Positions 1-5,839 are shown, numbered from the stretch's first letter. The stretch is 5,964 nt of DNA from Promethearchaeota archaeon (GCA_030608765.1 JAUWDN010000089.1:1-5964), one strand, 5' to 3'. A program made the numbers and translations. Notes: generated by a model not told the origin, from the letters alone.

Positions 1-933
1 GAATATAATTATAACCATTACAATGTTTGTAGAAAAGCCTATTAGAAAAAAACTTACAAAAAACATTGCCAAACCTACTCGTATTGCATTACTCTCCCCA
101 AGTTTCTTTATTGTTGGTTTAAATAGCGTAAACCTTATACCTGCTCTAAATATTCCGGATATCATAAATAAGAACGCCATTTCAATAGGTGTGAGAAATA
201 ACACATCAGCACTGAAGAAAGATATGGAAGACATTACGATAGTGAAAGATATTGTATGAAATGCCCAAAGAAGTAGCAAGTAAAGAGCGTTTTTATTCTG
301 TCTAACTTTCAGTGTAAATTCAATTTTACTTTTATGGTAGTGAAGTCTCTTTTCCTTAGACCATGTTTCTTCCAGCATATATATAGTTACAAGAATTGTT
401 ATTACGGTCAAACCAGCTGCAAACAAGCCTGGTCCTAAAAGACCATAAAAAGTAAAGAGAAATCCACCAATTGCGGGTCCAATCAGGGAAGCTAAAACAT
501 ATGCTATACCAACATTAGCCATCTGAATACTTCTATCTTTTGACGGAACTTCATCGCTTATAATAGCTTTTGCTATTGGAAAATTTCCTCCAAACATCCC
601 ATCAATCATACGTGCAATGATTAACATCAATAAATTGTTTGAAAAAGCAGTTAATATAAAAGCTAAAAGCGTTCCATATTGAGAAATTAGCAATAGCGGT
701 TTTCTTCCATATTTATCGCTAAGTTTTGATAAAATGGGCCCAAAAACAAAACCGAACATCGCGTTTACAGAAAATATAAAACCGATTACAATTTTAGAGG
801 TTCCGAATAGGCCGCTAAAATATCCTACCATCGGAAAAAGAATCGTGAATCCCAGAACATCTATAAAAATGGCAATCCATAATGGCGCAAGCATTCGGTA
901 TTTAAACACTTTTCTGTTGTTGTTTTCAGTCAT
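1..933 (-). CDS. MFS transporter, drug-efflux (TetA/DHA1-like) type, 3' end outside window
   Basis: This is a membrane transporter of the major facilitator superfamily, probably a proton-coupled exporter of small molecules; the substrate cannot be read from the sequence. The frame is open for 311 residues from the ATG at 933 to the window edge, and an in-frame stop lies two codons upstream of that ATG. The protein begins MTENNNRKVFKYRMLAPLW. Family marks are the first-helix motif IDVLGFTILFPM (residues 24-35), motif A GPILSKLSDKYGRKP (65-79, with D73, G76 and R77), the fourth-helix R108 followed by DGMFGG, and a motif-C-like GIAYVLASLIGPAIGGFL (142-159). About nine to ten hydrophobic segments are visible, with a charged central loop near 189-215 that separates the two six-helix halves. 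Family members are usually about 390-420 residues, so roughly the last 80-110 are missing. A weak GTGAT ribosome-binding sequence precedes the start. It is transcribed divergently from the gelsolin-like gene. A sugar-phosphate or other MFS subfamily is possible but less likely. Confidence 0.9.
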   Translation of the reverse strand, partial: MTENNNRKVFKYRMLAPLWIAIFIDVLGFTILFPMVGYFSGLFGTSKIVIGFIFSVNAMFGFVFGPILSKLSDKYGRKPLLLISQYGTLLAFILTAFSNNLLMLIIARMIDGMFGGNFPIAKAIISDEVPSKDRSIQMANVGIAYVLASLIGPAIGGFLFTFYGLLGPGLFAAGLTVITILVTIYMLEETWSKEKRLHYHKSKIEFTLKVRQNKNALYLLLLWAFHTISFTIVMSSISFFSADVLFLTPIEMAFLFMISGIFRAGIRFTLFKPTIKKLGESNAIRVGLAMFFVSFFLIGFSTNIVMVIIIF

Positions 934-970
934 AAGTCAAAATCACAAAATAACTTTCAAGAAGAATAAG

Positions 971-983
971 ATAAAATTATACT
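971..983 (-). promoter_or_regulatory. Candidate TATA box for the MFS transporter gene
   Basis: On the minus strand this reads AGTATAATTTTAT, centred about 44 bases upstream of the transporter ATG. Archaeal transcription starts about 26 bases downstream of the TATA centre, which would give a 5' leader of about 18 bases, enough to contain the weak GTGAT ribosome-binding sequence. The background is so A+T-rich that chance matches are common. Confidence 0.4.
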
Positions 984-1165
984 ACTATTCCCTAAACTTA
1001 ACGAATAAAATAGATAATACTTATTAAACTATATTAAAAAACATATTGAGCATTACTTCTTCAGTCACAACTCATCTATTCCAATAATTTTATATGTAAA
1101 TACCAGATGATTTATTTAGAAAAAAAAAGTTAATGTTTTATTGATCAAACCTACTAAGAGATTGT

Positions 1166-1175
1166 AAATATAAAA
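1166..1175 (+). promoter_or_regulatory. Candidate TATA box for the gelsolin-like gene
   Basis: AAATATAAAA matches the archaeal TATA consensus well. Starting about 26 bases downstream would give a leader of about 27 bases before the ATG at 1224. A second candidate, TTTTTAAATA at 1194-1203, would instead place the transcript start almost on the ATG and give a leaderless message. No clear Shine-Dalgarno sequence precedes the ATG, which is compatible with the leaderless option. Confidence 0.45.
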
Positions 1176-1223
1176 TTCGTTAGAGTTATCTTATTTTTAA
1201 ATAAAAAAAATGAATCGTATTTA

Positions 1224-2354
1224 ATGATGGCTGAAACTTATGAGAACTTTATGATCTTTGGATTAGAAAGTACCGGTGAAAAGATAAAATTAGACATATC
1301 AGAAGATGAGTTTTGTGCTAATAACGGTCAGAACATATTGGACTCTCACCAAGTATTAGTGATAGTTAAGGAGGATTTAAGGAGAATTTACATCTGGAAA
1401 GGCGTAAATTCCCACGTTAGAAAAAAGTTCATCGCGTCTCGCATCGCTGCGGAATTACAAAATGATTTAGTCGTTAACAGCCACTTTCATCGATGTAAGA
1501 TTATTTCAGTAGATCAAGGGGATGAACCTAATGAATTTATGAGGTCCTTTAATTTTAAAGCAATTAAAGCTCCTGAGTTCTTAGAAAGAGATTCTGTAGA
1601 GTTTAAACAATTACATATGTCTTCTCTCAAGGAATCTGCAGAAACTAGCAATAAAAAAGTCCACGGATGGAAAGGTCTGCCTCCTTCACTGAAGGGTACA
1701 ACTAAATCTCAAGTAATTACAAAAAAGATAGATAAGAGCATTGCTCCTAAACCTAAACAATCAGTCAAACATCCCCAGTTAGACAATAAAAGAATTATTG
1801 ATAAAATCGTGAAAAATAAAGTTCCCGCGGATTTTAAAAGGCAAAATTTGATTTTAGGGAATTTTCAAATTTACGGAGCAACAGTCAAAAAAGCAAAAAT
1901 TTTCGGTAAAGAAGTTGAGGAAGTTGAATGGGAACCAGTTAACTCAATACCAGAAGGGCCAATTGAACTTACTGATCGAACTATAAGACTTTATATTAAC
2001 GGTAATTCTGGGACAATTGAAGGAATAGAAATACTCCAAAAACTAGATACACCCAAAACTGAAGAAAAAGCAATAGAAAAGAAAGAAGAAATAGATTACA
2101 ATTCCTGGACAGTAAGCAAGTTGAAGCTATACTGCAAAGAAAACAACATTACAGTTCCAACATCCTACAGAAAAGCACAAATTATTAACCTCATCCTGAG
2201 TGGACCACCTCAAGAAATCACGGAACAATGGCTTAATTATAACAAGTGGACGGTAAAACAACTAAAAGAATTTTGTAAAGAAAACGACATAAAGGTACTC
2301 TCCTCGTATAGGAAAGCAGACTTAATAAAACTCGTAAAAGAACATAAAAAATAA
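1224..2354 (+). CDS. Gelsolin-like domain protein with two C-terminal SAP/HeH repeats
   Basis: The protein has 376 residues (375 if the second ATG at 1227 is used), no signal peptide and no membrane segment, so it is probably cytoplasmic. Residues about 35-111 are a gelsolin-like domain: strand VLVIVKEDLRRIYIWKG (44-60), a long helix with RKKFIASRIAAEL (66-78), strand CKIISVDQGDEPNEF (91-105), then the RSFNF end typical of the fold. In eukaryotes and characterised Asgard proteins this fold binds actin and can sever, cap or bundle filaments. Residues 135-205 are a basic, probably disordered linker. Residues about 205-273 form an unrecognised compact module with DRTIRLYINGNSGTIEG (251-267). Residues 291-326 and 338-373 are two copies of a helix-extended-helix/SAP-like motif (WTV..LK..CKEN.I.V..SYRKA..I), a fold usually binding DNA or RNA. 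I infer a link between an actin-type cytoskeleton and nucleic acid or chromatin; this is not shown. It converges on the TPR gene. Confidence 0.85.
   Translation: MMAETYENFMIFGLESTGEKIKLDISEDEFCANNGQNILDSHQVLVIVKEDLRRIYIWKGVNSHVRKKFIASRIAAELQNDLVVNSHFHRCKIISVDQGDEPNEFMRSFNFKAIKAPEFLERDSVEFKQLHMSSLKESAETSNKKVHGWKGLPPSLKGTTKSQVITKKIDKSIAPKPKQSVKHPQLDNKRIIDKIVKNKVPADFKRQNLILGNFQIYGATVKKAKIFGKEVEEVEWEPVNSIPEGPIELTDRTIRLYINGNSGTIEGIEILQKLDTPKTEEKAIEKKEEIDYNSWTVSKLKLYCKENNITVPTSYRKAQIINLILSGPPQEITEQWLNYNKWTVKQLKEFCKENDIKVLSSYRKADLIKLVKEHKK
2098..2335 (+). repeat. Tandem SAP/HeH coding repeat within the gelsolin-like gene
   Basis: Residues 292-325 and 339-372 align without gaps at about 20 identical positions in 34, offset by 47 residues (141 bases). 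Shared positions include YN.WTV, LK, CKEN, I.V and SYRKA. The two copies differ at many synonymous and non-synonymous sites, so the duplication is old and kept by selection, not a recent slip. Confidence 0.85.
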
Positions 2355-2367
2355 AAAATAAAAAAAA
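2346..2367 (-). terminator. T-tract terminator of the TPR gene
   Basis: Read on the minus strand, three T-runs of 8, 6 and 6 bases separated by single A residues lie 27-48 bases after the TPR gene stop codon. Oligo-T on the non-template strand is the usual intrinsic termination signal in archaea, and no hairpin is needed. The tract overlaps the last codons and stop of the convergent gelsolin-like gene. Confidence 0.65.
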
Positions 2368-2393
2368 GATTTCAAAGTAAAGCTGATTTAACT

Positions 2394-5363
2394 CTAAGAA
2401 CTGGTTAATTCTTCAAAACTCTTCTCTAACTGTTCTAAATATGCTTTTCTTTTTCCAGGTATCACTTTTTCAGTTAAGATTTTTGCTTTATCGTGGCAGG
2501 TTGTAGCTTCCTCAAGCATCCCTAGACTTTTATAACATTTCGAGAGTTTTAAGAACGTATGAAACGCAAACCATCCCGTTGGATTCATCTCTAACGCTTG
2601 ATAAAACTTTTCTATTGCTGTTTTATACTCTTTAGCAAACATTAATATTTCACCGTAGGTATCGTATAGATTTGCTTCAAGTGGATCGAGTTTGATTGCT
2701 TTTTTAATTGTGTCTAAGGCTTTTTCGAATTTTTTTGAACTGCTTAGAAATATAGCTAGGTTGTTTAGCAGACCTACCGAGTCAGGGTAAACTTTAAGAC
2801 CTTCCTCAAGAATTTCAATACCTTTCACTGTGTTTCCCAACGCGTAGTATGAGAACGATTTCATCTGGCAAATAGTTTTATCTTCCTGAGGAAATTTCTC
2901 AATTAATTCATCGTAGAACTCTAATGCTTCGTCCTGCTTATCGTTATAAGTTATATATATATGAGCTTTTGTGCCATAAATATCGAAGTGTTCTGGACTT
3001 AACTCGATTGCTTTATCGATTGCTTTTATTGCCTCGTCATAACCATCTGTTTCGTTTAAGATATAACTTTCCAGTTGATAATACCTAGACAACTTCTTCT
3101 CGCTTTGTTCCATTTCTATTGCTTTTTGAAACTCTTCTCTAAATAGTTCTTTGTTCGCTTTACTTGAATCTAAATTATAGACGATGTTGAATCCGTGAAC
3201 TAAACCGGTAATAATGTGAGTAAGCGGGTGATTTGGATAGTGAAATCTAATCTTGCTAACAATATCTAAAGCTTTTTCAAATTTATTCCTAGCTAAATAT
3301 GAGAATGATAAAGTCAAATACGCGGCAGTGTCAACTCGGGGAGTTCCTTTAAGTAAATTGAATTCAACAGTTTGCTTAATCCAGTTTTTTGCTTCCTTAT
3401 GCTTATGAGTTACAGTGTATAATATCGCTTTCATTATAGAGAGTTCTGGATCGTCAGGATTCGAAGCTATAAGTGAATTTATCAAGTTCAAAGGTTCGTC
3501 AATAGTTTTTATACAACATTCTCTATCCGTTATCATGACTAGAAATTTCGTGCGTATTAAAGCAAAATTATCAGGAAAGTCTTCAATCACTTCATCCACG
3601 ACTTTTATTGCTTTGCTGTGATCATAATTAATGAGAATTTGTGCTTTTTGAGAGATCAACAAGACATTATATGACATGTTCAAGCCTAATTCAATAACAT
3701 CTAACGCGTCTTTGAATCTTCCCATCAAGAAATACGTAATAGATTGAAAAAGATACCCTACATATTTGTTAGGATGTTTTCTAATGATTTCCTTAGTTAA
3801 ATCCAGTGATTCTTCTAATTCTCCGTTATATGTGTAAATTAAATCCTTCAGGATCATCAGTTCAATATCGTTTAAATTCTTAAGATTATCCGTAAGCAGT
3901 TCGCTTACTTTCGATACTCTTCCTTTTGACAACTTATGCTCAATTTTCGTTAAAAACTCTCTATTTTTAGGAAAATATGTCTTTTTGAACTCAGCCATTC
4001 GGATGAAATCTATTTTCGATAAATACATTATGTCCAATGTATCAAAAATTCTATTATGCAAAAAGTAATAAGATTCATTGTCTACAGGTTTACTTATCGT
4101 ACTCGCCGTATCCGGTGTTCCAAAACTTTGAATTACTTCGAACACATTTTGAAACGCAATCCCCTTTATTTTATCTGTATGGTTGATTAAACTCTTCTCT
4201 GTTTCAAATTTATAAGCAAGATGTTCTATGTATTCTACCAAAAATTTCCTGAGGGCTGGTTTCAATTTTTCATCGAATAAATTACTACATAAATCTTTGA
4301 CGACATCGTCGAGTAATTGGTTGATATCAGGGGGATTATATTGATCTCCATTTTTTTTCTGGAACTTACTTAAATATGTGAATTTCCTAATATAGTCCTC
4401 GATAATTACGCTTAACATTTTTTCTAATCTCTCTTCAGCTTGGATGTAATATGTAATTTTATCGTCCACATTTAGTTTAAAGAATTTAATCGCATACAAC
4501 CTATCTTCTACGATTTTTTCTATAAAAAAGTTTAAGGTTGTCAGCTTTATATCGTACTCTAACGCAAAATCCTTAGCTGTAATATAATCAGGGTAGTTGT
4601 CAGGATGGTTTATTGATAAAAATAGCAAAATTTTATCAAAATCAACCTCATCTGACAAGGTGGCCTCGACCCTAGTATAATCTAACCTCAATACCATATT
4701 CAAGAAACGATATCTAATCTCATCGTCTTCTATTCCGTATTCGTCAAAGAATTTGCCTACCTTACCTGTAATAACTTCAACTCTTTTGCTTTCTTCGTTC
4801 AAAATGGATTGACGATCTAAGTCGTAATTCTTTAACATTTTGAAGTATTCTGTTTCACCGTCTCTTGTAATTCTATACTCACGATTATCTTTTTCAATTA
4901 GTTTTTTATCCAACAAAAGATTCAAATTTTTCGATAATGAAGATTGATTGATTGAAAGAGGAGACTCAATAAAATCTGACCACTTACAATACACATTATT
5001 GTAAAGCATCCAAAGAATCCAGTGATCGTATTCCCTAATTTTTGTAATAACCTCAGGAGGATAGTTCAAAGAAGTTTCTAATGAACCCTTAACCTGTAAC
5101 TCAGCATATTGCATACGACCTTCAGAAGTTATCCTATACTCTCCCTTCTTTTCCTTCTCAATAAGACCATTACTTATTAAAATATTTAGGTATTTTGATA
5201 ATGTCGCTGGGCTTATGTTGACAGGCTTCGACTTGAACTCTGACCAAGTGCAGTATTCGTTGTTATAGAGCATCCAAAGTATAATATATTCAAAATCTTT
5301 GTTGATTTTCATAGGTGTAATTATACCTTCTGGGGGGTATTTTGTTAATTTTGTTATACTCAT
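2394..5363 (-). CDS. Tandem winged-helix and tetratricopeptide-repeat protein
   Basis: With the start at 5363 the protein has 989 residues, beginning MSITKLTKYPPE. Residues about 21-89 and 111-174 are two homologous winged helix-turn-helix domains, each opening with YPPE and carrying ILWMLYNN.YC.WS.F, a recognition-helix region with LSK.LN.L and a wing EYRIT..G. A probable third, diverged winged helix covers about 261-316 (ITAKDFALEYDIKLTTLNFF). The middle to about residue 500 is helical and unassigned. From about 501 to 964 there are some 13 TPR-like units; the best are KFEKALDTIKKAIKLDPLE and YKTAIEKFYQALEMNPTG near the end. TPRs form a superhelical protein-binding surface. There is no signal peptide or membrane helix. 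The design suggests a cytoplasmic DNA-binding regulator or scaffold; large proteins of this kind are, to my knowledge, common in Lokiarchaeia-like genomes. A longer frame starts at ATG 5435, but a TATA box at 5385-5393 sits 26 bases before 5363 and the longer N-terminus would be encoded by an inverted repeat. The target and partner are unknown. Confidence 0.88.
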   Translation of the reverse strand: MSITKLTKYPPEGIITPMKINKDFEYIILWMLYNNEYCTWSEFKSKPVNISPATLSKYLNILISNGLIEKEKKGEYRITSEGRMQYAELQVKGSLETSLNYPPEVITKIREYDHWILWMLYNNVYCKWSDFIESPLSINQSSLSKNLNLLLDKKLIEKDNREYRITRDGETEYFKMLKNYDLDRQSILNEESKRVEVITGKVGKFFDEYGIEDDEIRYRFLNMVLRLDYTRVEATLSDEVDFDKILLFLSINHPDNYPDYITAKDFALEYDIKLTTLNFFIEKIVEDRLYAIKFFKLNVDDKITYYIQAEERLEKMLSVIIEDYIRKFTYLSKFQKKNGDQYNPPDINQLLDDVVKDLCSNLFDEKLKPALRKFLVEYIEHLAYKFETEKSLINHTDKIKGIAFQNVFEVIQSFGTPDTASTISKPVDNESYYFLHNRIFDTLDIMYLSKIDFIRMAEFKKTYFPKNREFLTKIEHKLSKGRVSKVSELLTDNLKNLNDIELMILKDLIYTYNGELEESLDLTKEIIRKHPNKYVGYLFQSITYFLMGRFKDALDVIELGLNMSYNVLLISQKAQILINYDHSKAIKVVDEVIEDFPDNFALIRTKFLVMITDRECCIKTIDEPLNLINSLIASNPDDPELSIMKAILYTVTHKHKEAKNWIKQTVEFNLLKGTPRVDTAAYLTLSFSYLARNKFEKALDIVSKIRFHYPNHPLTHIITGLVHGFNIVYNLDSSKANKELFREEFQKAIEMEQSEKKLSRYYQLESYILNETDGYDEAIKAIDKAIELSPEHFDIYGTKAHIYITYNDKQDEALEFYDELIEKFPQEDKTICQMKSFSYYALGNTVKGIEILEEGLKVYPDSVGLLNNLAIFLSSSKKFEKALDTIKKAIKLDPLEANLYDTYGEILMFAKEYKTAIEKFYQALEMNPTGWFAFHTFLKLSKCYKSLGMLEEATTCHDKAKILTEKVIPGKRKAYLEQLEKSFEELTSS
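2444..2484 (+). terminator. Possible T-tract terminator of the gelsolin-like gene
   Basis: The plus strand just after the gelsolin-like stop is A-rich, not T-rich, so its first candidate T-tracts (2445-2454 with one C, 2466-2470, 2480-2484) lie about 90-130 bases downstream, inside the 3' end of the opposing TPR gene. If used, the two transcripts would overlap tail to tail. The tracts are short and may simply reflect lysine codons of the opposite gene. Confidence 0.25.
4770..5339 (-). repeat. Internal duplication of the winged-helix domain
   Basis: The two N-terminal winged-helix modules repeat with a 92-residue (276-base) offset, judged from the YPPE motifs. Shared features are ILWMLYNN, YC.WS.F, SLSK/TLSK, LIEK, EYRIT and a following G..(E/Q)Y. 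Substantial divergence at the DNA level shows an old duplication. Two recognition helices in tandem suggest binding to a pseudo-symmetric or direct-repeat operator. Confidence 0.8.
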
Positions 5364-5384
5364 ATTTAAACAATAACTTTGTAA

Positions 5385-5393
5385 CTTTATAAA
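5385..5393 (-). promoter_or_regulatory. TATA box of the TPR/winged-helix gene
   Basis: The minus strand reads TTTATAAAG, a near-ideal archaeal TATA box. Its centre (5389) lies 26 bases upstream of the ATG at 5363, so transcription should begin at or next to that ATG and yield a leaderless message. No Shine-Dalgarno sequence precedes 5363, in agreement with this. The position decides the start codon choice. Confidence 0.65.
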
Positions 5394-5409
5394 TATTATG
5401 TTCGCACTA

Positions 5410-5433
5410 AACTTCGAAGTTCGTTCGAACTTC
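5410..5433. promoter_or_regulatory. Overlapping inverted repeats, candidate operator
   Basis: Two perfect palindromes overlap here: AACTTCGAAGTT (5410-5421) and GAAGTTCGTTCGAACTTC (5416-5433, 8-base arms around TT). The block lies 47-70 bases upstream of the proposed TPR gene start, outside its TATA box, and also upstream of TATA-like sequences for the divergent small gene. The clustered TTCGAA cores in otherwise A+T-rich DNA suggest a binding site for a dimeric regulator, perhaps the winged-helix protein itself. A transcribed hairpin is a weaker alternative. Confidence 0.55.
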
Positions 5434-5439
5434 ATAAAG

Positions 5440-5472
5440 TTAAACTATATTAAACTCGCGAATTTTAATAAA
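5440..5472 (+). promoter_or_regulatory. Candidate promoter of the small plus-strand gene
   Basis: Two TATA-like elements occur: CTATATTAAA (5445-5454) and TTTTAATAAAAT (5463-5474). The first lies inside a 15-base sequence, TTAAACTATATTAAA, that is repeated at 1024-1038. From the first element, transcription would start near 5475 and produce a leader of about 75 bases made mostly of A. Confidence 0.4.
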
Positions 5473-5481
5473 ATTAACAAC

Positions 5482-5535
5482 AAAAATAAAAAAAAATAAA
5501 AAAAAGTAAAAAAAGTAAAAAAAAAAATAAAAAAA
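5482..5535 (+). other. Poly(A)-rich leader or spacer
   Basis: Of 54 consecutive bases, 47 are A; the rest are five T and two G. The T residues fall at 5487, 5497, 5507, 5516 and 5528, so the spacing is near one helical turn. It directly precedes the Shine-Dalgarno sequence of the small gene. It may be an unstructured mRNA leader favouring ribosome loading, or a rigid or curved DNA segment in the promoter region. On the minus strand it is a long T-tract that would stop any leftward transcript before the operator region. Confidence 0.6.
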
Positions 5536-5544
5536 GGATGTGAT
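5536..5544 (+). promoter_or_regulatory. Shine-Dalgarno site that sets the start of the small gene
   Basis: GGATGTGAT differs by one base from the ideal GGAGGTGAT complement of the 16S rRNA 3' end. It ends seven bases before the ATG at 5552, a normal distance. The in-frame GTG at 5540 lies inside this site and so cannot be served by it, which favours ATG 5552 as the start. Confidence 0.7.
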
Positions 5545-5551
5545 TAGAAAA

Positions 5552-5839
5552 ATGGCCCAAGCAATAGTAAAAAAGCAAGCCGAGGAAAAAACCGCCACCA
5601 TCGATAGCCAAGTTTTATTCCAACTCCAAGCGCCTGAGGTGTTAAAGCCTCAGGTGCTGGTCAAGGAGGCAGCGCTGGAAAACCTTGAATCACAATCGAT
5701 AAAAAAGAAGCTTAGGAAAGTGTTTAATAAAGTTAAATTGAACGCGAAAATTACCGAGGAAGTCAAATGTATCAACGCTGTGAATGCGAACCTTGACGCG
5801 AAAATTTTGGCGTATAGAAATAACCTAATCAAATTTTAA
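5552..5839 (+). CDS. Small basic protein of unknown function
   Basis: I do not recognise this 95-residue protein, which begins MAQAIVKKQAEEK. Support for it being a real gene is a strong Shine-Dalgarno sequence with correct spacing, a higher G+C content than the surrounding spacers, and a second gene with its own ribosome binding site following after 75 bases. It has no signal peptide, no membrane helix and no metal-binding cluster (one cysteine only). Residues about 27-36 hold a short imperfect repeat, APEVLKPQVL. The C-terminal half (about 50-95) is rich in K, N, L and A and looks helical and basic, with KKKLRKVFNKVKLNAKI near 51-67, which could bind nucleic acid or a membrane surface. An in-frame GTG at 5540 would add four residues but overlaps the ribosome binding site. 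A minus-strand frame over the same bases has no ribosome binding site and is rejected. Abundance might be high given the leader and site quality, but that is inference. Confidence 0.65.
   Translation: MAQAIVKKQAEEKTATIDSQVLFQLQAPEVLKPQVLVKEAALENLESQSIKKKLRKVFNKVKLNAKITEEVKCINAVNANLDAKILAYRNNLIKF
5633..5654 (+). repeat. Small inverted repeat inside the small gene
   Basis: CCTGAGG (5633-5639) pairs with CCTCAGG (5648-5654) across an 8-base loop. It coincides with the codons of the PEVLKPQVL peptide repeat, so it may be a by-product of that repeat and not a functional hairpin. Confidence 0.4.

Larger units (their letters stand above)
934..1223. other. Divergent intergenic region, no gene seen
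   Basis: This 290-base, very A+T-rich stretch separates two divergent genes. I see no RNA gene and no convincing small coding sequence on either strand. It holds TATA-like elements for both flanking genes, a run of nine A (1120-1128), an 8-base palindrome TTGATCAA (1141-1148), and one copy of a 15-base sequence (1024-1038) that recurs in the other divergent intergenic region at 5440-5454. Confidence 0.7.

Noticed and set aside
22..32. AATGTTTGTAG also occurs near the window end (5951-5961), suggesting a terminal overlap or circular element
   Set aside because: The match is only 11 bases and the flanks differ at once; it lies in unrelated coding contexts and is best explained by chance.
23..259. 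78-residue plus-strand frame
   Set aside because: It lies antisense to the MFS transporter, whose motifs and hydrophobic pattern are clear on the minus strand; it has no ribosome binding site.
734..1027. 97-residue plus-strand frame
   Set aside because: Most of it is antisense to the 5' end of the transporter and the rest runs into A+T-rich spacer; its composition is not protein-like.
1141..1148. TTGATCAA palindrome as an operator
   Set aside because: An 8-base palindrome is expected by chance in a window of this size and A+T content, and nothing around it extends the symmetry.
934..1223. tRNA, small RNA or CRISPR in the first intergenic region
   Set aside because: No cloverleaf-like pairing, no GC-rich stem and no regularly spaced direct repeats are visible.
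3415..3621. 68-residue plus-strand frame
   Set aside because: It lies wholly antisense within the TPR region of the large minus-strand gene.
5650..5832. 60-residue hydrophobic minus-strand frame
   Set aside because: It is opposite the 95-residue gene, which has a strong Shine-Dalgarno site; this frame has none, and its hydrophobicity is the expected mirror of lysine- and asparagine-rich codons.
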